Positions 12,285 through 61,071 are shown, counted from the first letter of the stretch. The stretch is 64,000 nt of DNA from Lepturacanthus savala (GCA_030544235.1 CM060470.1:19408356-19472355); one strand, 5' to 3'. Program-made: numbers and translations. Notes: generated by a model not told the origin, from the letters alone.

Positions 12285-12391
12285 CTCGGGGTATTTCCCT
12301 GCTGTCAGAACCGAAAGCAGCAGAATAATTTTAACTAGTTACCTCGGTCGGCGACGACACAGTAGAAAAAGAAGAATAGTGACAGCTTCAT
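6450..12391 (-). CDS. ifngr2: Interferon-gamma receptor 2 (CRFB6), complete seven-exon coding region
   Basis: Exons on the minus strand: 12391-12343, 11373-11265, 10433-10258, 9304-9159, 8775-8637, 7693-7548 and 6554-6450. They total 870 bases, 289 aa plus stop, with every junction in phase. Order: signal peptide (MKLSLFFFFYCVVA); first fibronectin-like domain (NSLLSWTPASEDTG, YTAQYR, KWENVPSC); second domain (GRRYCAQVQYIYY, VGLMSCPVC); one membrane helix (MITVVVGVVIIFVITVAVIS); and a tail of about 60 residues with a Box1-like JAK site (RPPCQIPDK). Known role: the JAK2-bearing chain of the IFN-gamma receptor at the plasma membrane. The identity rests on the two-domain class II cytokine receptor fold, the short PP..IP tail ending like mammalian IFNGR2, and convergence with tmem50b. 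Another CRFB is the alternative. Exon 3 has two possible acceptors. Confidence 0.87.
6838..7080 (+). repeat. Dispersed repeat, second copy
   Basis: Direct-repeat partner of 3035-3330, in the last ifngr2 intron, about 285 bp from the terminal exon. Similarity is by eye; the family is not named. Confidence 0.72.
7548..7693 (-). CDS. ifngr2: ifngr2 exon 6 (transmembrane helix and Box1)
   Basis: Acceptor gtctgtgtgtgcag, donor GACAAG|gtgaga. Encodes the membrane helix MITVVVGVVIIFVITVAVIS, then MYLMFFQCGRIKLWLRPPC and QIPDK. RPPCQIPD is a Box1-like proline motif for JAK binding. A TG/CA microsatellite follows the donor directly. Confidence 0.87.
8043..8400 (+). repeat. Teleost MITE-like repeat (family A) in ifngr2 intron
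   Basis: Contains the recurring string of blocks GATCACTGTTTTCCCAAAGC, TTTTTGTCCAGACCAA, GACTAAAGAAACCAGAAAAT and AATGACTCAAAAC with AT-rich ATTAATCGATT-type ends. Same blocks at 11868-12150, 48640-48945, 56615-56815 and 57985-58300. Confidence 0.8.
8637..8775 (-). CDS. ifngr2: ifngr2 exon 5 (second half of fibronectin domain 2)
   Basis: Acceptor ccttctctgcag, donor GTCGC|gtaaga, 139 bases. Encodes FTDLEVGRRYCAQVQYIYYG and VPVGLMSCPVCDVIPES. YCxQVQ with two following cysteines is typical of IFN-gamma receptor 2 membrane-proximal domains. Confidence 0.88.
9159..9304 (-). CDS. ifngr2: ifngr2 exon 4 (first half of fibronectin domain 2)
   Basis: Acceptor ctctcgtcttccag, donor CTCGAG|gtgaga, 146 bases. 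Encodes ESCSPSVRLSVRHQSLTVLL and NHSLYLEAADNAKHRVYLQT. The phase joins SxHS from exon 3 to ESCSP. NHS is a candidate glycosylation site. Confidence 0.86.
10165..10214. repeat. ATT/ACT trinucleotide microsatellite
   Basis: About 16 ATT/ACT triplets, about 45 bp from the donor of ifngr2 exon 3. Confidence 0.9.
10258..10433 (-). CDS. ifngr2: ifngr2 exon 3 (second half of fibronectin domain 1)
   Basis: Donor CACACA|gtaaga at the left edge. Encodes KWENVPSCVRTSSSSCDVGF and IELQVKPEGRGLRSQPLNAC, the W...C...C pattern of domain 1. Two acceptors, both in frame: tcttgtccag ending at 10434 (used here) and ctccgag ending at 10422, which would drop four residues (SFPP). The first has the better pyrimidine tract. 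Confidence 0.83.
11265..11373 (-). CDS. ifngr2: ifngr2 exon 2 (first half of fibronectin domain 1)
   Basis: Acceptor ctgtctgtcccag, donor AGAAG|gtgagc, 109 bases. Encodes LCETLLRDVHVNNSLLSW and TPASEDTGVTYTAQYRR. LxW followed by TYxxQY is the class II cytokine receptor signature, and NNS is a potential N-glycosylation site. No in-frame ATG, so it is recognised from translation and phase. Confidence 0.87.
11868..12150 (+). repeat. Family A repeat in ifngr2 intron 1
   Basis: Same blocks as 8043-8400 (GTCGATCACTGTTTCCCAAA, GAAGACTAAAGAAACCAGAA). Older decayed copies are suspected at about 10500-10660 (plus) and 11020-11220 (minus). Confidence 0.8.
12250..12282. repeat. TG dinucleotide microsatellite
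   Basis: (TG)~16 on plus; (CA) in the ifngr2 transcript, 60 nt after the exon 1 donor. Confidence 0.95.
12343..12391 (-). CDS. ifngr2: ifngr2 exon 1 (signal peptide)
   Basis: ATG at 12391-12389 followed by AAGCTGTCA; encodes MKLSLFFFFYCVVADR, a short basic start with a strong hydrophobic core typical of a secretory signal. Donor CGAG|gtaact leaves one base. An upstream five-codon ORF ends one base before this ATG. The exon lies about 150-190 bp inside a YY1-type promoter region. Confidence 0.85.
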
Positions 12392-12409
12392 TTCACAGAA
12401 ACGGGTTCA
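12392..12409 (-). promoter_or_regulatory. Upstream ORF in the ifngr2 leader
   Basis: ATG AAC CCG TTT CTG TGA on the minus strand ends one base before the main ATG. Such a five-codon uORF with a 1-nt gap could lower initiation at the receptor start by requiring termination and reinitiation. The leader extent is inferred; no transcript evidence is available. Confidence 0.6.
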
Positions 12410-12563
12410 TCTCCTCCGCGGCCATAACATTCTGGAACATTAACACGTCCGAGGACAAACTTCAGGCTCCGCCGCTTACTTCCTTAAAATCGCTGGAATA
12501 TGGCGCTTTTCTGGGAAGTTGCGCTAATGTCCCTTCAAATCATAGATAGTCACATCCGCCGCA

Positions 12564-12782
12564 GCCGCCATCTTGGGAGGGGCGAACCGTAACCACGACA
12601 GTTAAAGGGAGGCTAGAGCTTTCTGGACCAAAAGCATTGTAATGTTTATATTTCTAAATTGATGTCAGCGTTGATAGACCTAATTTTATTACGTATTTTA
12701 AAAATATCTTTTAAAAGAATTTCTTTCTCCCTCATGACTCTTATTTAGTCAAATGGCAAGTTCACCCGCCCAAGATGGCGGC
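12564..12782. promoter_or_regulatory. Inverted pair of YY1-type sites, probable ifngr2 (possibly bidirectional) promoter
   Basis: GCCGCCATCTTGGG at 12564-12577 and its exact reverse complement at 12769-12782. Both contain the YY1 core AAGATGGCGGC. The first points along ifngr2 transcription about 175 bp before its ATG; the second points the opposite way. The surroundings are more GC-rich than the flanks, and ETS-like GGAAG cores occur at about 12477 and 12513. No TATA box is evident. Confidence 0.6.
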
Positions 12783-12891
12783 GTGGTTGACGTGCAATCC
12801 AGAGACTAATGCGCTACTAATATGTTTTATGTTTTATTTGGTCAACAACATTATACTACATTCAGTTTTAGAGTTTAGAGTTTTAGATTGA
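12775..12891 (+). CDS. Small ORF starting inside a YY1 site, 38 aa (speculative)
   Basis: ATG in AAGATGGCGGCG opens 38 codons ending TGA 12889-12891. It begins MAAWLTCNPETNALLICFMF with a hydrophobic middle. ATGs embedded in YY1 sites are common in short housekeeping-type first exons, but no downstream exon or homology is recognised. It may be chance. Confidence 0.15.
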   Translation: MAAWLTCNPETNALLICFMFYLVNNIILHSVLEFRVLD

Positions 12892-13381
12892 AAATTAACA
12901 TAAAGTAAACGGAAATTAAATTACTAAATTACAGATAATTATAGAGTTTTAGGGCCACTGAAAAAATAAGGGATATATTTTTATTTCGTTCTAAAAAAAA
13001 GAGCAAAAAACAGAACTCTAACTTAATTAAATTAATTCAAAATTCGAATATGTTTTTGTCAATCATTTCAGAAAGTAAAACTCATAGATTCATTGCACAG
13101 ACTGAAATATTTCAAGACTTTTTTTTTTTAATTTTGAGGATTATGGCTTATAGATGCTACAAATCCCAAACTGTTTATGATATTTAAAGTATATGAGATA
13201 CACCTGTTAATAATTAAAATAAAAACAATTAAGTAACAAATAAGAAAACTATGCCAAAACTCTATGTGAAAAATCTATGTGGAAAAAAGCCTGTCACCAA
13301 GTTTTCCTTTATATTTTTCTGTTATATTTATTTGTAGCTGTAGCCTGCTCACTGATTTCAACTGTACAGTATCTTAACATC

Positions 13382-13872
13382 TACAGGTGCATCTCAATAA
13401 TTAGAATATCATTAAAAGTTTGGGGTTTTTATCATCTGTAAATGTGGTACTTTTTGATTTTTAATTTATGAAAAAAATTCAATTACTTTGGTATAAATGT
13501 TCTGTATTCCCAACGTACTAATTCTGGTTTATTGTTGTTATACTGATTGTTTGTATTTCTGTGTTTTCTTATATTTTAAGTGGATGACACCAGTAGAACT
13601 GATAGTTGTAATTACTGGAGGGCACCAGCAGAGGAAGTCTTTAGCTGGATTATGTCAAGAGTCACCCCGCTTCCCCTTTCACGTGATAATAAAAAACAAC
13701 CAGAGAGAAAGCATATTTGTGCATTTATTAACTTACTTGAAATTTCCTTTTCAGGGCACAAAATAAACCATGATCTTCAAAATTACAAGAAATAACGGCC
13801 CAAAACATTTCACTCTACATGTAATGAATACATAGAGTTTTACTCAAAAAAACTATTTGAGATGCATCTGTA
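13382..13872. mobile_element. Tc1/mariner-type MITE
   Basis: Ends TACAGGTGCATCTCAA and TTGAGATGCATCTGTA, inverted repeats with one mismatch over 16 bases, consistent with a TA target duplication. The interior is AT-rich with no transposase. The rest of 12892-14631 holds nothing recognised. Confidence 0.75.
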
Positions 13873-14631
13873 TCTCAGTGTATGAGAGATGAATTAGTGG
13901 AGCTCCAATTAATATTAAAACTGAGAACTGCCAAGTTATTTATCACCAGAGCAGATTATTCATAGCAGGATGCTAAGAGGCCTCTGAAAATTGTTTGGCA
14001 GCTTTACTTGTGGTGAAATTGTAATTTATAGTTTTCATGATATGTCATGCCCTGTAAGGATCACCACCTTAGAGGGAAAAATATTACACTTCCCTCCACA
14101 CACAGCCTTAAAACTTCTTAGAACAAGCCAGAAAACACACACTACTTGACAATGCCGTACAGTGGTGCCTATGTTAAATTAAAAGTGTCAATGCTAGAAG
14201 GCCACCTTTTGCAGTGTTTGATTGCACTCAGAACTCGGAAAGATCCTTTTTCTGAATTGGAAAACTGATTATAATGAATAAATATAAACATATATTTATT
14301 ACAGTAGTAAATGTCAGTGAAATGTACCATTGAAATGTCCCAAAAGAAAATAAATACTGGTTATATTTCTCAGTTAAAACTATTTGTACTCACACATTTT
14401 AGCTCTACTAACAGGTTTGATTGAAGATCCTTAGACATTATTAAGAAAGATATTAACACCTGTTAAGACCTGGTGGTGGATGGCGAAGAACTGGCGATGT
14501 GGAAACAAATCTTGGAGGCTCCAGTCAGTCAGTCCTCTCCTCGGTTAGTAACACGGGGAACTGATCACCTCTCTCCTGTGACAGCTCCTGAGGCTTCTAT
14601 TAAAGGCTACTGTTGCCAAATACATTCATTT

Positions 14632-14975
14632 ATTCATTTTCTTTACTCACTTATTCCTCATTAGGGTCGCAGGGGTCTGCTGGAGTCAATCCCAGTGCTT
14701 TACAGGTGAGAGGCAGGGATACACCCCAGATGGTCACCAGCCAATCGTGGGGCACACACACCATTCACTCACACACTCACACCTATGGACAATTTAGAGT
14801 CTCCAATTAACCTCAGCATGTTTTTGGACTGTGGGAGGAAGCCGGAGTACCTGGTGAAAACCCACACAGACACGGGGAGAACATGCAAACTCCACACAGA
14901 AAGGTCCCAGACAAGGAGATCCTGTAACCTTCTTGCTATGAGGCAACAGTGCTAACCACTGCACCACCATGTCAA
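14632..14975 (-). repeat. SINE-like interspersed repeat with tRNA-like head (minus orientation)
   Basis: Reverse-complement copy of the repeat at 2540-2905: GACTGTGGGAGGAAGCCGGA, ACACGGGGAGAACATGCAAA and TGAGGCAACAGTGCTAACCA are recognisable. Just outside it, about 14475-14630 and 15100-15250 share blocks (CTCCTCGGTTAG, ACTGATCAC, CAGCTCC), a local duplication. Confidence 0.8.
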
Positions 14976-16619
14976 ATACATTTCATTCTTAATTAGTGAA
15001 AAAGCCAAAGTTATTCATGTACATTAATGTCCAAACTTATTCAGGACCTCAGGCTTAATGTTTACTAAGCACCTGCAGTTCCTTCTCATCACTGTTATGG
15101 ACGGCGACCGGCTAACGTAGCCTAGCATTAGTTACAGCAAATGTTTTCTAGCATTAGCTAGCAAGCCGCTCCTCGGTTAGCACTGATCACTTCTCTACTG
15201 CAGCAGCTCCCATAGCTTCTAATAAAGGCCGCAGACACAAATACATTTCATGTATTCTAAATTTCTTTCATCTCAACCTCTGGTTAATCGATACCCTGTT
15301 GAACATCAGGCTTCGTTTCTTTGTTCGGACTTCAAGCCTCTGACTGCACCTGAATTGTTCACCTAAACTTTGCTTAATGTGCACAAATTGTGATGGGAAT
15401 CAAATGGTTTTATGGTTTTTAGAGCTGCTTTGTGTGTTACTGAAACAGAAAAGTGAACAAACCGCTCAAACAAAGTTTATACTCATCTACACGGTGCAGA
15501 ATTAAGACTCTTCTCCATTGCAATCAGGAAAAACAGATCCAGACCACATTCTTTTGGCTATAAAATGCTTCATCTTATTTTTTGTTTTTGTGTCCACAAG
15601 TAAATCACTGTTACAACAGATTGATAAGAATATATTCACTTTAATTATTAAATTATACATCTTTACAATATACCCTAATAAAACTGCAGTTGTACAAATC
15701 ATTAATTGGGAAGTAATAACATGAAACGAGTCATGGAAAAAAGCAAAGTTTCAGGTATGCATTCAATTCATTGTTACTGAAGATTATTACATCTTGAGAC
15801 ATAAGAAGCAGGATCCAAAGGCCGAGGTCGATATCAGAACACTCACCCAGTGCCCCTCACTCTCGCTAATCTATAGACATTATATATTATATCCTATCAT
15901 GTACACTCACAAATTCTACTTTTACAAAGCTCTGGAGGTGGTGGTGTTGTGCTGGACTGCACTTTACTCTCAGAAACTGTAGATTTGTTTTCTGAGAGCA
16001 TGACGTGTCAAGGACATTAACGGTCAGGATGTGGAGTTCTTTAAAGGGAAGAGTAGAATTTTACCTCACTATGTTTCCAGAACATGTGCAAGACCTTTAG
16101 TAACAGGAACTTTAGTAAAATGTTCTTTTTTGGTCACATTCTGGCTCATGGTTTAGACAGAAATATGAGTGAGATCACACAAAAGATTGTAGGCCAAAAG
16201 TGATTTTTTTATTAAATCAAACTATTTAGAAAAATCAATAAATGAGACTTGACAAAATCAGTATGGATCTGTGATATGAGGCGGTGCAGGATAAGTGAAA
16301 TAATGCTGAAAGAAATAAATCAAGCAAACAGAAAGCCAGAGCAGGGTGAACCTCGACTCTGACGCCTTCTCCTAAAAGAGGAAGAGAGAACGATTCTCTG
16401 TTTTAACCTTTAACTGGTTCTTTGCCTGTTACACATTAGATTTGACATCAACAGTACATTAAAAGATCAACACCTGTTCATAACAGAAATAGTAGTTCAA
16501 GAAAACAGTAAGAAGGAAATTAAAAAACCCAAAATAACATTACACTTTTAAAACCAATTTAAGATAGCAAGGGAAGAATATACATAGGATGCATCATAAA
16601 ATTATGTCAGTCATGAAAT

Positions 16620-17545
16620 AATGTTAAAGCACCTCAGAGCATTTAGCAGTGCAGCAGAGAGCTAGTACAAGCTAGTTAAATTCTAAAACAGTATGTCTTA
16701 AGCTGTCTTTTAAAATATCTGCTAGGTAGGTATTGTGATCCACAGTTTTTGGGCAACACTGATCTTCTTTCTGCTCTTGGAAGCTCCAATAAACCAGCAG
16801 CAGATGATCTCCATGTTCTTCAGGGCTTGGAGCTGACAGGAGAGTCGCTATTGTAGCGTGATCTCTTTCCATTCAGTGCTCTGCATGTCAGTAGGACTTA
16901 AAATTTATTTTAAAGAGCAGCTGAGACTGGACCAATACTGTCTCCTCTTAGTTCTGGTCAATAGACAAGCTGCAGACTTTTGGATGTGCTGTTAGTAGTT
17001 TTTTTTTCCAAGTCTGTAAAATACAGGAATCTATTCATCTTGAAATGAAGCATAAATTCGTTTTTCAGCCTCTTTTTGGTTTAGGAATGTTCTTACATTA
17101 GCTGTTTCTGGAGTGATGATGTTTTTGTCATCTTGTTGATGTGAGACCTGAGGCTTAGATCTGAATCAAAAATAACACATAGACTTGTGGCCTCTGATTT
17201 AATCCTAACTAATCTGGGTTAGTTTCCCAGATTATTTGGGGCCAACTCTTTTCAGATTTATCCTCATTTAAATTTAAGAAATTATTGCTCATCTATTTCT
17301 TGCTAACAGGCAGTTGGTGATGGACTTTATAGCTGCAGCATCATTTGGTTCTGCGGATATGTACAGTTCAGTATTATCTGCGTAACTGTGCAAACAGACA
17401 TTGTGCTCACAGAGGGGCAGTATGTATAGAGAACAATAATGGGCCGAGGCAGCTGCCCTGTGGAACCCCACAGGTTTCTCAGATAGACTGTTGTAATACT
17501 TTCTTTACTCTGATATACTTTCTGAACCAGTATAACCCACAGTCA
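16620..17545 (-). pseudogene. Decayed LINE reverse transcriptase (Rex1/L2-like), 3' part
   Basis: The minus strand translates in broken frames to a GVPQG-like start, LYILPL, SYADNTELYISAEPNDAAAI (the YADD box reads YADN) and, further on, TDCLL-type, ATLLSAPSPEE and ILKDSLRHTVLEFN blocks. These occur in the order seen in fish CR1/L2/Rex1-type ORF2. Several stops and shifts; no function expected. Intergenic between ifngr2 and cntnap5. 17546-19093 holds only AT-rich DNA and a TA/TG microsatellite at 18350-18435. Confidence 0.72.
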
Positions 17546-19093
17546 GTGACACCAACTAATATTTTAAGATGACTGATTAGGATGTCAATTGTGTCAAACA
17601 TCAGCTCAGTTCTAGAGGGAAATGTTGACAGTTTATGTTTCTGTAACCATGGATACGTTGAATCAATGATTCAGACGTGGTGACTGTAGTTCAGTCGACC
17701 TTCCTCTTCAGTTCTTCTTCTCTCGGCAGGAGGAGGAGGGTTGGGTGGATGGATCAGTGCTTTGTTTCATGTCTGGAGTTTGCGAAGTTCATTGATCATT
17801 TTAACCCAAACGTGATCTTTTCTAACACTAACCTAAATTTAACCACCTTAACCACAGAGATGTCACACCATGTACCAATAATATTTGTGAAAATATGCAC
17901 ATATGAAAAAACATTGACATATGAATTTTTGTCATTCATCATATCTTCAGAAACATAAACTGTCAGTGTTTCCCTCTGGAAACTGGGTTTAGGTCTAAGA
18001 GGAAACTAATTGATTCATCAGTCTTTAGTCTGAGGTCATTGGTTATTTTAATAAAGGTTGTTTTAGGATGTTTAAGGAATGAATCCAATGATCTGTAAAG
18101 GTTCCTCTGTCACCACCTGTTTTGTTAGGTTTAAGGGATGTTACGCAGTGTCCCCAGACTGTCCCCTCCTACATCTGATGAGTGAATCTAATGTTGTCCA
18201 GCACAGCACCACCAACAACAACACAAACATACAACCACCATTATAAACATAAAGTAGAAAGACTGAAAACTGAAAGATGTGTTAAGTTCATAGAAGTAGA
18301 ATTCATGGCAGAGCTGTGTGTGTATACTGTATGTTGTATGTACATACGTTTTTATATATATATACTGTTTATATATACTGTATATATATATATATACAGT
18401 ATATATATGTGTGTGTGTGTGTGTTTGTGTGTGTTTTCTTTCTTTCTTTTTGGTAAAATTAGTCTATTAATGAGTGGAATTATCTTATTATATTGATAGA
18501 TTAGATTTGCTTATTGATATTGATTTTTTGGATTTTGGACAAGTTCATTGAAAAATATGAAAATTGAACATTGAAAAATCAGCATTATGATAAAAGGTTT
18601 AATTTTATTTTCTTGAAACAAGATTAAATTGACCAAAATCAAGATATTATATATATATATATATATTCAATCTCTATATTGTTTTATTTATTGTAATATT
18701 TCTGTAGCGTTTTACTTATTACTTGTGTATCTATAATTATGTATCTATAATTGTCTCTGTTAGTGATTGCAAACATCGAAAAGTGATGAAAAATTTGTAT
18801 CAATAATTTCAAATATTCATGTGTATATTGATCCAAATAATTCCATATATAAATTATTCATTAATGGGTAATAATTCCGGTGGCTTCTTGAACTGGGTTA
18901 TTTCAAAAATGCAAACAAGTCTGATTTAAATTAATATTGGATTTAATGAATTTACTTGTTTATTTACTCTTGTTCTACTTCAAACAGGACAGTGTGATAA
19001 ACTTAGAGAAAGAAACATCTCACATATTGCCTCATTATCAGTTTTCCGCTTTCTTCCATCTACTTTTGAGTTTGAACTGAAAACAAGCTCCTA

Positions 19094-19375
19094 CACTGCA
19101 AACAATCAAATCTGAACAATTGAAAGATCTAGTTTTTGGTACAACTACAATAATGAGTAGATAAATCTTATTCTATTGGAATTTTTCTTTTGCTTATTTC
19201 AGTTTTATTTGTTGATTTCGGTCAAGAAAAAATATGATAGAAATATATGATATAAAAAGACAATATGATAAAGAAAACAACAACAAAAAATCATTTTCTT
19301 AAAAAAAAAAAAAACTTCAAATAAGTACATGATCTGCCAATAGAATAAGATAAATCAAGATAATTCATGTTGGAC
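19094..19375 (+). repeat. MITE-like repeat with CACTGCAAA end (family B)
   Basis: Starts CACTGCAAACAATC; interior has TCAAGATAATTCATGTTGGA-type blocks shared with 23790-24170, 45414-45757 and 59966-60388. The right terminus is missing. Confidence 0.55.
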
Positions 19376-19699
19376 CAGCTGTAGACAGAACCAGACATGT
19401 CCTCTGTTGAGATTTGATTTTCTCCAGGTGTTGATGGTGATGAGATTCGCTCCAGAAAAGCTCCAAAGTGTAGAAATAAAAAGTCGAGGCACTCGTACAG
19501 TAGGCGGCTCGGTTCCCTCCTGCTAACACCACGACACCACACGGACAGGACAAACACGGCAGCGATGTGCAGGTCTTACAGGCCCCGCCTACCTTTCTGC
19601 ACCTGCAAGTATCGTTGAGCATTTTCCACGGAAATGTGGAAATATTCAGCATCTGGAGAGTTACTAACAAAACGTTGTGCACATTCAGGAGGTGCTGAC

Positions 19700-19757
19700 T
19701 CTGATTTTGTTGATTCTGATTCTGTTGATTCTGATACTGATTCTGTTGCTGCTTCAC
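19700..19757. repeat. GATTCT short tandem repeat
   Basis: About nine copies of (G/T)TTGATTCT/GATTCTGAT, giving false Asp-Ser or Gln-Asn rich frames on both strands. Probably in the cntnap5 3' UTR or just beyond it. Confidence 0.75.
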
Positions 19758-19849
19758 CAGCAGCTGATTCCATCTGTTTGAGTTCACAGCTGCTCAGGAA
19801 CCTGCTCAACATGCAGGTTTCACTCCAGCCTGAAGCTGAGTCTCTGCTG

Positions 19850-20806
19850 TCAATGCAGTACTCTGACAACAGGTACATGCAGTACTCCTTCATGAAGTAC
19901 AATGTAGTACTCCTTCATGTAGACAGACTCCTTCATGAAGTACAACATAGTACTCCTTCATGTAGACAGACACAGTACTCCTTTATGAAGTACCATAGAG
20001 TACTCCATATTGTAGACAAACATAATACTCCTTCATGTAGTCAGATGTAGTGTAGTTGGATGTAGTACTACATAGAGTAGTAGTAGTGCTTAAAGATGTA
20101 GTACTCCTTCTAGATGCCAGATGTAGTACTCCGTGTAGTTGGATGTAGTACTACATATAGACAGATGTAATACTCCTTCATGTAGTCAGACTTCTTCGGA
20201 TATTGTAGAACTTCCTTGGAGATGTCAGATGTAGTACTCCTTTGGGATATCAGGTGTAGTACTTCAGTAGTACTGTCTGGTGTACTGGTATAGTACAGTC
20301 ATTCTGATTAAATTCATCCTTCATGTAGACATATGTAGTACTCTGTGCAGTTGGATATACTAAACTAAATTAGAACTTCCTAATTTAGTCACATGTAGTA
20401 CTCCTTTAATTTGGTAGATGTAGCACTCCTTCATGAAGTCGGATGTAGTACTCCTTTGAAATGTCAGATGTAGTACTCCATGTAGTCAGATGTAGTACTC
20501 CTTCATGTAGTTTAATTTAGTTCTGTATCCTTACTCCACATATTTGAATGCGGTACTCCTTCAGGTACTCCTTCAGACGCAGAACTTGTTGCTGTTAGTT
20601 GTAGAACTTCTCAGTTTGGTCAGATACTCTGTACTCCTTATATTCTGTGGTCAGTACTCCATTGTGTAATGAGTGTAGAACACCTACATCTGACTTCATG
20701 GAGTAGTCAGATGTAGGTGTGTAGATGTAGTCCTCTTTGTACTGTTGCACTCCTTCGTGTTGTCAGGTGTTGTACTGTGTGTACTTAGATGTAGTACTGT
20801 GTGTAC

Positions 20807-20830
<24 letters not shown>
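19850..20830 (-). repeat. Minisatellite built from the cntnap5 terminal codons
   Basis: Dozens of degenerate copies of GTAGTACTCCTTCATGTAGT(CAG) fill almost 1 kb and run into the last exon. There the coding DNA for DNMKEYYI-stop (20833-20807) is itself one unit. The array therefore forms the beginning of the 3' UTR and overlaps the stop codon. Polyadenylation candidates (AATAAA, minus) appear only past it, e.g. near 19205. Confidence 0.85.
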
Positions 20831-58686
<37,856 letters not shown>

Positions 58687-58699
58687 CTGAGAAGAGAAA

Positions 58700-59150
58700 C
58701 ATAACACTCATAAAAAACTTAAAAACACTCTGAATAACAATAAAACTTAACTTAAAACCACCCAGAATAAGTAATAAATAAATGCTAAGAATTACTTAAA
58801 ACACTCACAATAACAAGGAAACACTCAGAATAACTTAAAATAAACACCCAGAATAAAAAGAAAACATTCAGAATAAACACTGAATAACCTAAAAAACACT
58901 AAGAATAACAAGAATATACTCAGAATAACTTGAAAAAACACTAAGAATAACAAGAATATACTCAGAATAACTTGAAAAAACACTTAGAATAACAAGAATA
59001 TACTCAGAATAACTTGAAAAAACACTTAGAATAACAAGGAAATACTCAGAATAACAATAAAAAACTCAAAATAACTTTAAAAACATTAAGAATTACTTAA
59101 AAACAACCAGAATAACAATAACAAGAAAATGCTCAGAATAATACAACTGC
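58700..59150. repeat. 42-bp satellite next to a cntnap5 exon
   Basis: Repeats of AATAACAAGAATATACTCAG plus AATAACTTGAAAAAACACTTAG. The units at about 58905-59030 are nearly identical, the outer ones degenerate. Begins about 15 bp from the acceptor of exon 58483-58686. Confidence 0.9.
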
Positions 59151-60734
59151 GCTGATTTAAAGGAACAATTCAAGTTATACAATTTGAAATTAAAGCATCA
59201 CAGACCGCTATAGTCTAAATAACAAAATGTCACTGACCCAGAACAGTTTCACATGCTCCTCACAAAACTAAAACTAAACCACATATAACATAAAAAAGTC
59301 ATTATAAACAACCCGATCAACTACTGGAATCATTGAACTGATTATAATGATCCAACACATTGATCATGTTGAGACTTTCACAGCTTTTACTGAAAAATGT
59401 TTAATATTAACCAGCTCATTGAGGTTGAGTTTTATGCTTGAGACTATTTGTCACTGTTCAAACGTTTCAACAAACATTTGCATAAATAAAGCCTATTTGT
59501 CCACTTTCATATTGATGAGAGGTAAATAAAAAGTAGTAGTTTGTATGTCTGTATGTTTTTCATGTCTGACAATTATAGTTCATGTTTCATTATTAAAATT
59601 AGAAACTCTTTATTGACCATATAAAAGGGAATGATATATATGAATAAATAATGTAAGTGGCCTCACAGGAATGTTTTAAATGCAGTGATAAACAGCTGTG
59701 TAAGATGTGAACAACATGGCTGAGCTTTGTTATTAACTGCGGCTTGTTTCCCCCTCTCACTTTTACCTTTTCTATGATTCTGCTCTCCAGAGACTCTCCT
59801 GCAGAGATTCATGAATTTATGGATTTCAGGCTGTAATGCAGCAGGAGGCGGCTGCATATTAAAGCTGCTGCCTGCATCCAGCCTGCTGTCAGTCAGTCAG
59901 TCAGTCTGCAGCTACTGTACCAGAATAAACTGGTGGACACATTTCATCATGTTTTAGTCACAAATTACTGCAAACTCAGCATGTACATATTTTACTAGAC
60001 AACAAAAAATATAATCTTATGAAGTGAAAACATCATTATCTGGCACAATAACCCAATAATGAGAAGAGTCATCTTGAATTATCAAGATTCTATTGGGAGA
60101 TCTTTCTCTTAATTCTAAATTCAAATTTTCTTGAACAAAATTAAATTGAAAATTATATGATAAAAGAAATGTGAGGTAAAAAAGGATAAAAATATGAAAA
60201 AAAGACAAATCCATCAAAAAGGTCAAAATAGTTCATGTTATTGAATGTTGTTTTATTAAATTCACCAAAACCAAGAAAACAACTGAATAAGTAAAATTAT
60301 CTGCCTGTAGCATTAGATAATTTGTTTTTGGACTAAATGTCCCAAATAAAAATATATTTTAACCTGATGAGAATTATTTTTTGCAGTGAGCTAATTTACC
60401 ACCTGAGCTGATTTTTGGCTGATTTTATTGGCTGATTTTTATTCATTTGAGTTTATTCTGGTTTACTCCTGGGTCCGTTATGTTTCATGCTTCATGGCTC
60501 AAAAACATACTGAATCAAAATACACACACAAACACAGTGTGTGTGTGTGTGTATTGTGTGTGTGTGTGTGCAAGGATATTATCAAGGTGGTACATACTTG
60601 AAGTTTTCTCAATGGATAAAAGAAGAAGATTTAAAATCCAACACATTCATCCAGGTTTCAGCAACACTACAGAATAAGTGCAGTCTTATTTAGCAGGAAC
60701 ACAGACACTAAATATTTACACACACGCTCTGAAA
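59151..60734 (-). other. Upstream cntnap5 intron: no discoidin exon, one family B MITE
   Basis: No Caspr discoidin-domain exon was found on minus. A family B MITE spans about 59966-60388 (ACTGCAAACTC ... TTTTTTGCAGTG). A (CAGT)n run is at 59889-59906 and a GT microsatellite at 60534-60571. Confidence 0.55.
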
Positions 60735-61071
60735 CATGGGCGGAGAATTAGGTATGGACGGTATGGACACGTCCATACCAATATTTCAATGTGTTAAAAT
60801 GTCCCTACCTATTATTTTTGAATGGAGTTTGAGCAACATTCGGTTCGGAACACAAAGGGTTAATTTTTCCCTTCTTAGTTCCCTTCGTTCCGCCTATCAC
60901 AGACAGAGCGTCATTGGTAGGGACAGTCTTCCTATCTGTGATTGGCTCACCGTCCTGTATGTCATACTGTTGGGACCAAGTTCTTCCGACTGTGAAGTTG
61001 GCGACTGGACGAAACGGGAAATTTTAAATTTCGTGTCTACTACGGTTCGCCTCGCTGGCTGGACCAGAATT
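60735..61071 (+). mobile_element. Probable 5' end and promoter of the hAT element
   Basis: Begins about GGGCGGAGAATTAGG, a GGGCGGA-type hAT terminus. It is followed by an imperfect palindrome (GGTATGGAC ... GTCCATACC) at about 60752-60780. CCAAT-like ATTGG occurs near 60914. The partner terminus and target duplication are outside the window, so the boundary is approximate. Confidence 0.45.

Noticed and set aside
19365..20050. Overlapping 138- to 140-codon ORFs on both strands rich in Gln/Asn or Asp/Ser
   Set aside because: They arise from the GATTCT tandem repeat and the GTAGTACTCC minisatellite; no domain and no splice context.
60736..61071. N-terminal extension of the hAT transposase to the ATG at 60736
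   Set aside because: In frame and open, but the sequence is the element terminus and promoter; the basic start motif immediately follows the ATG at 61072.
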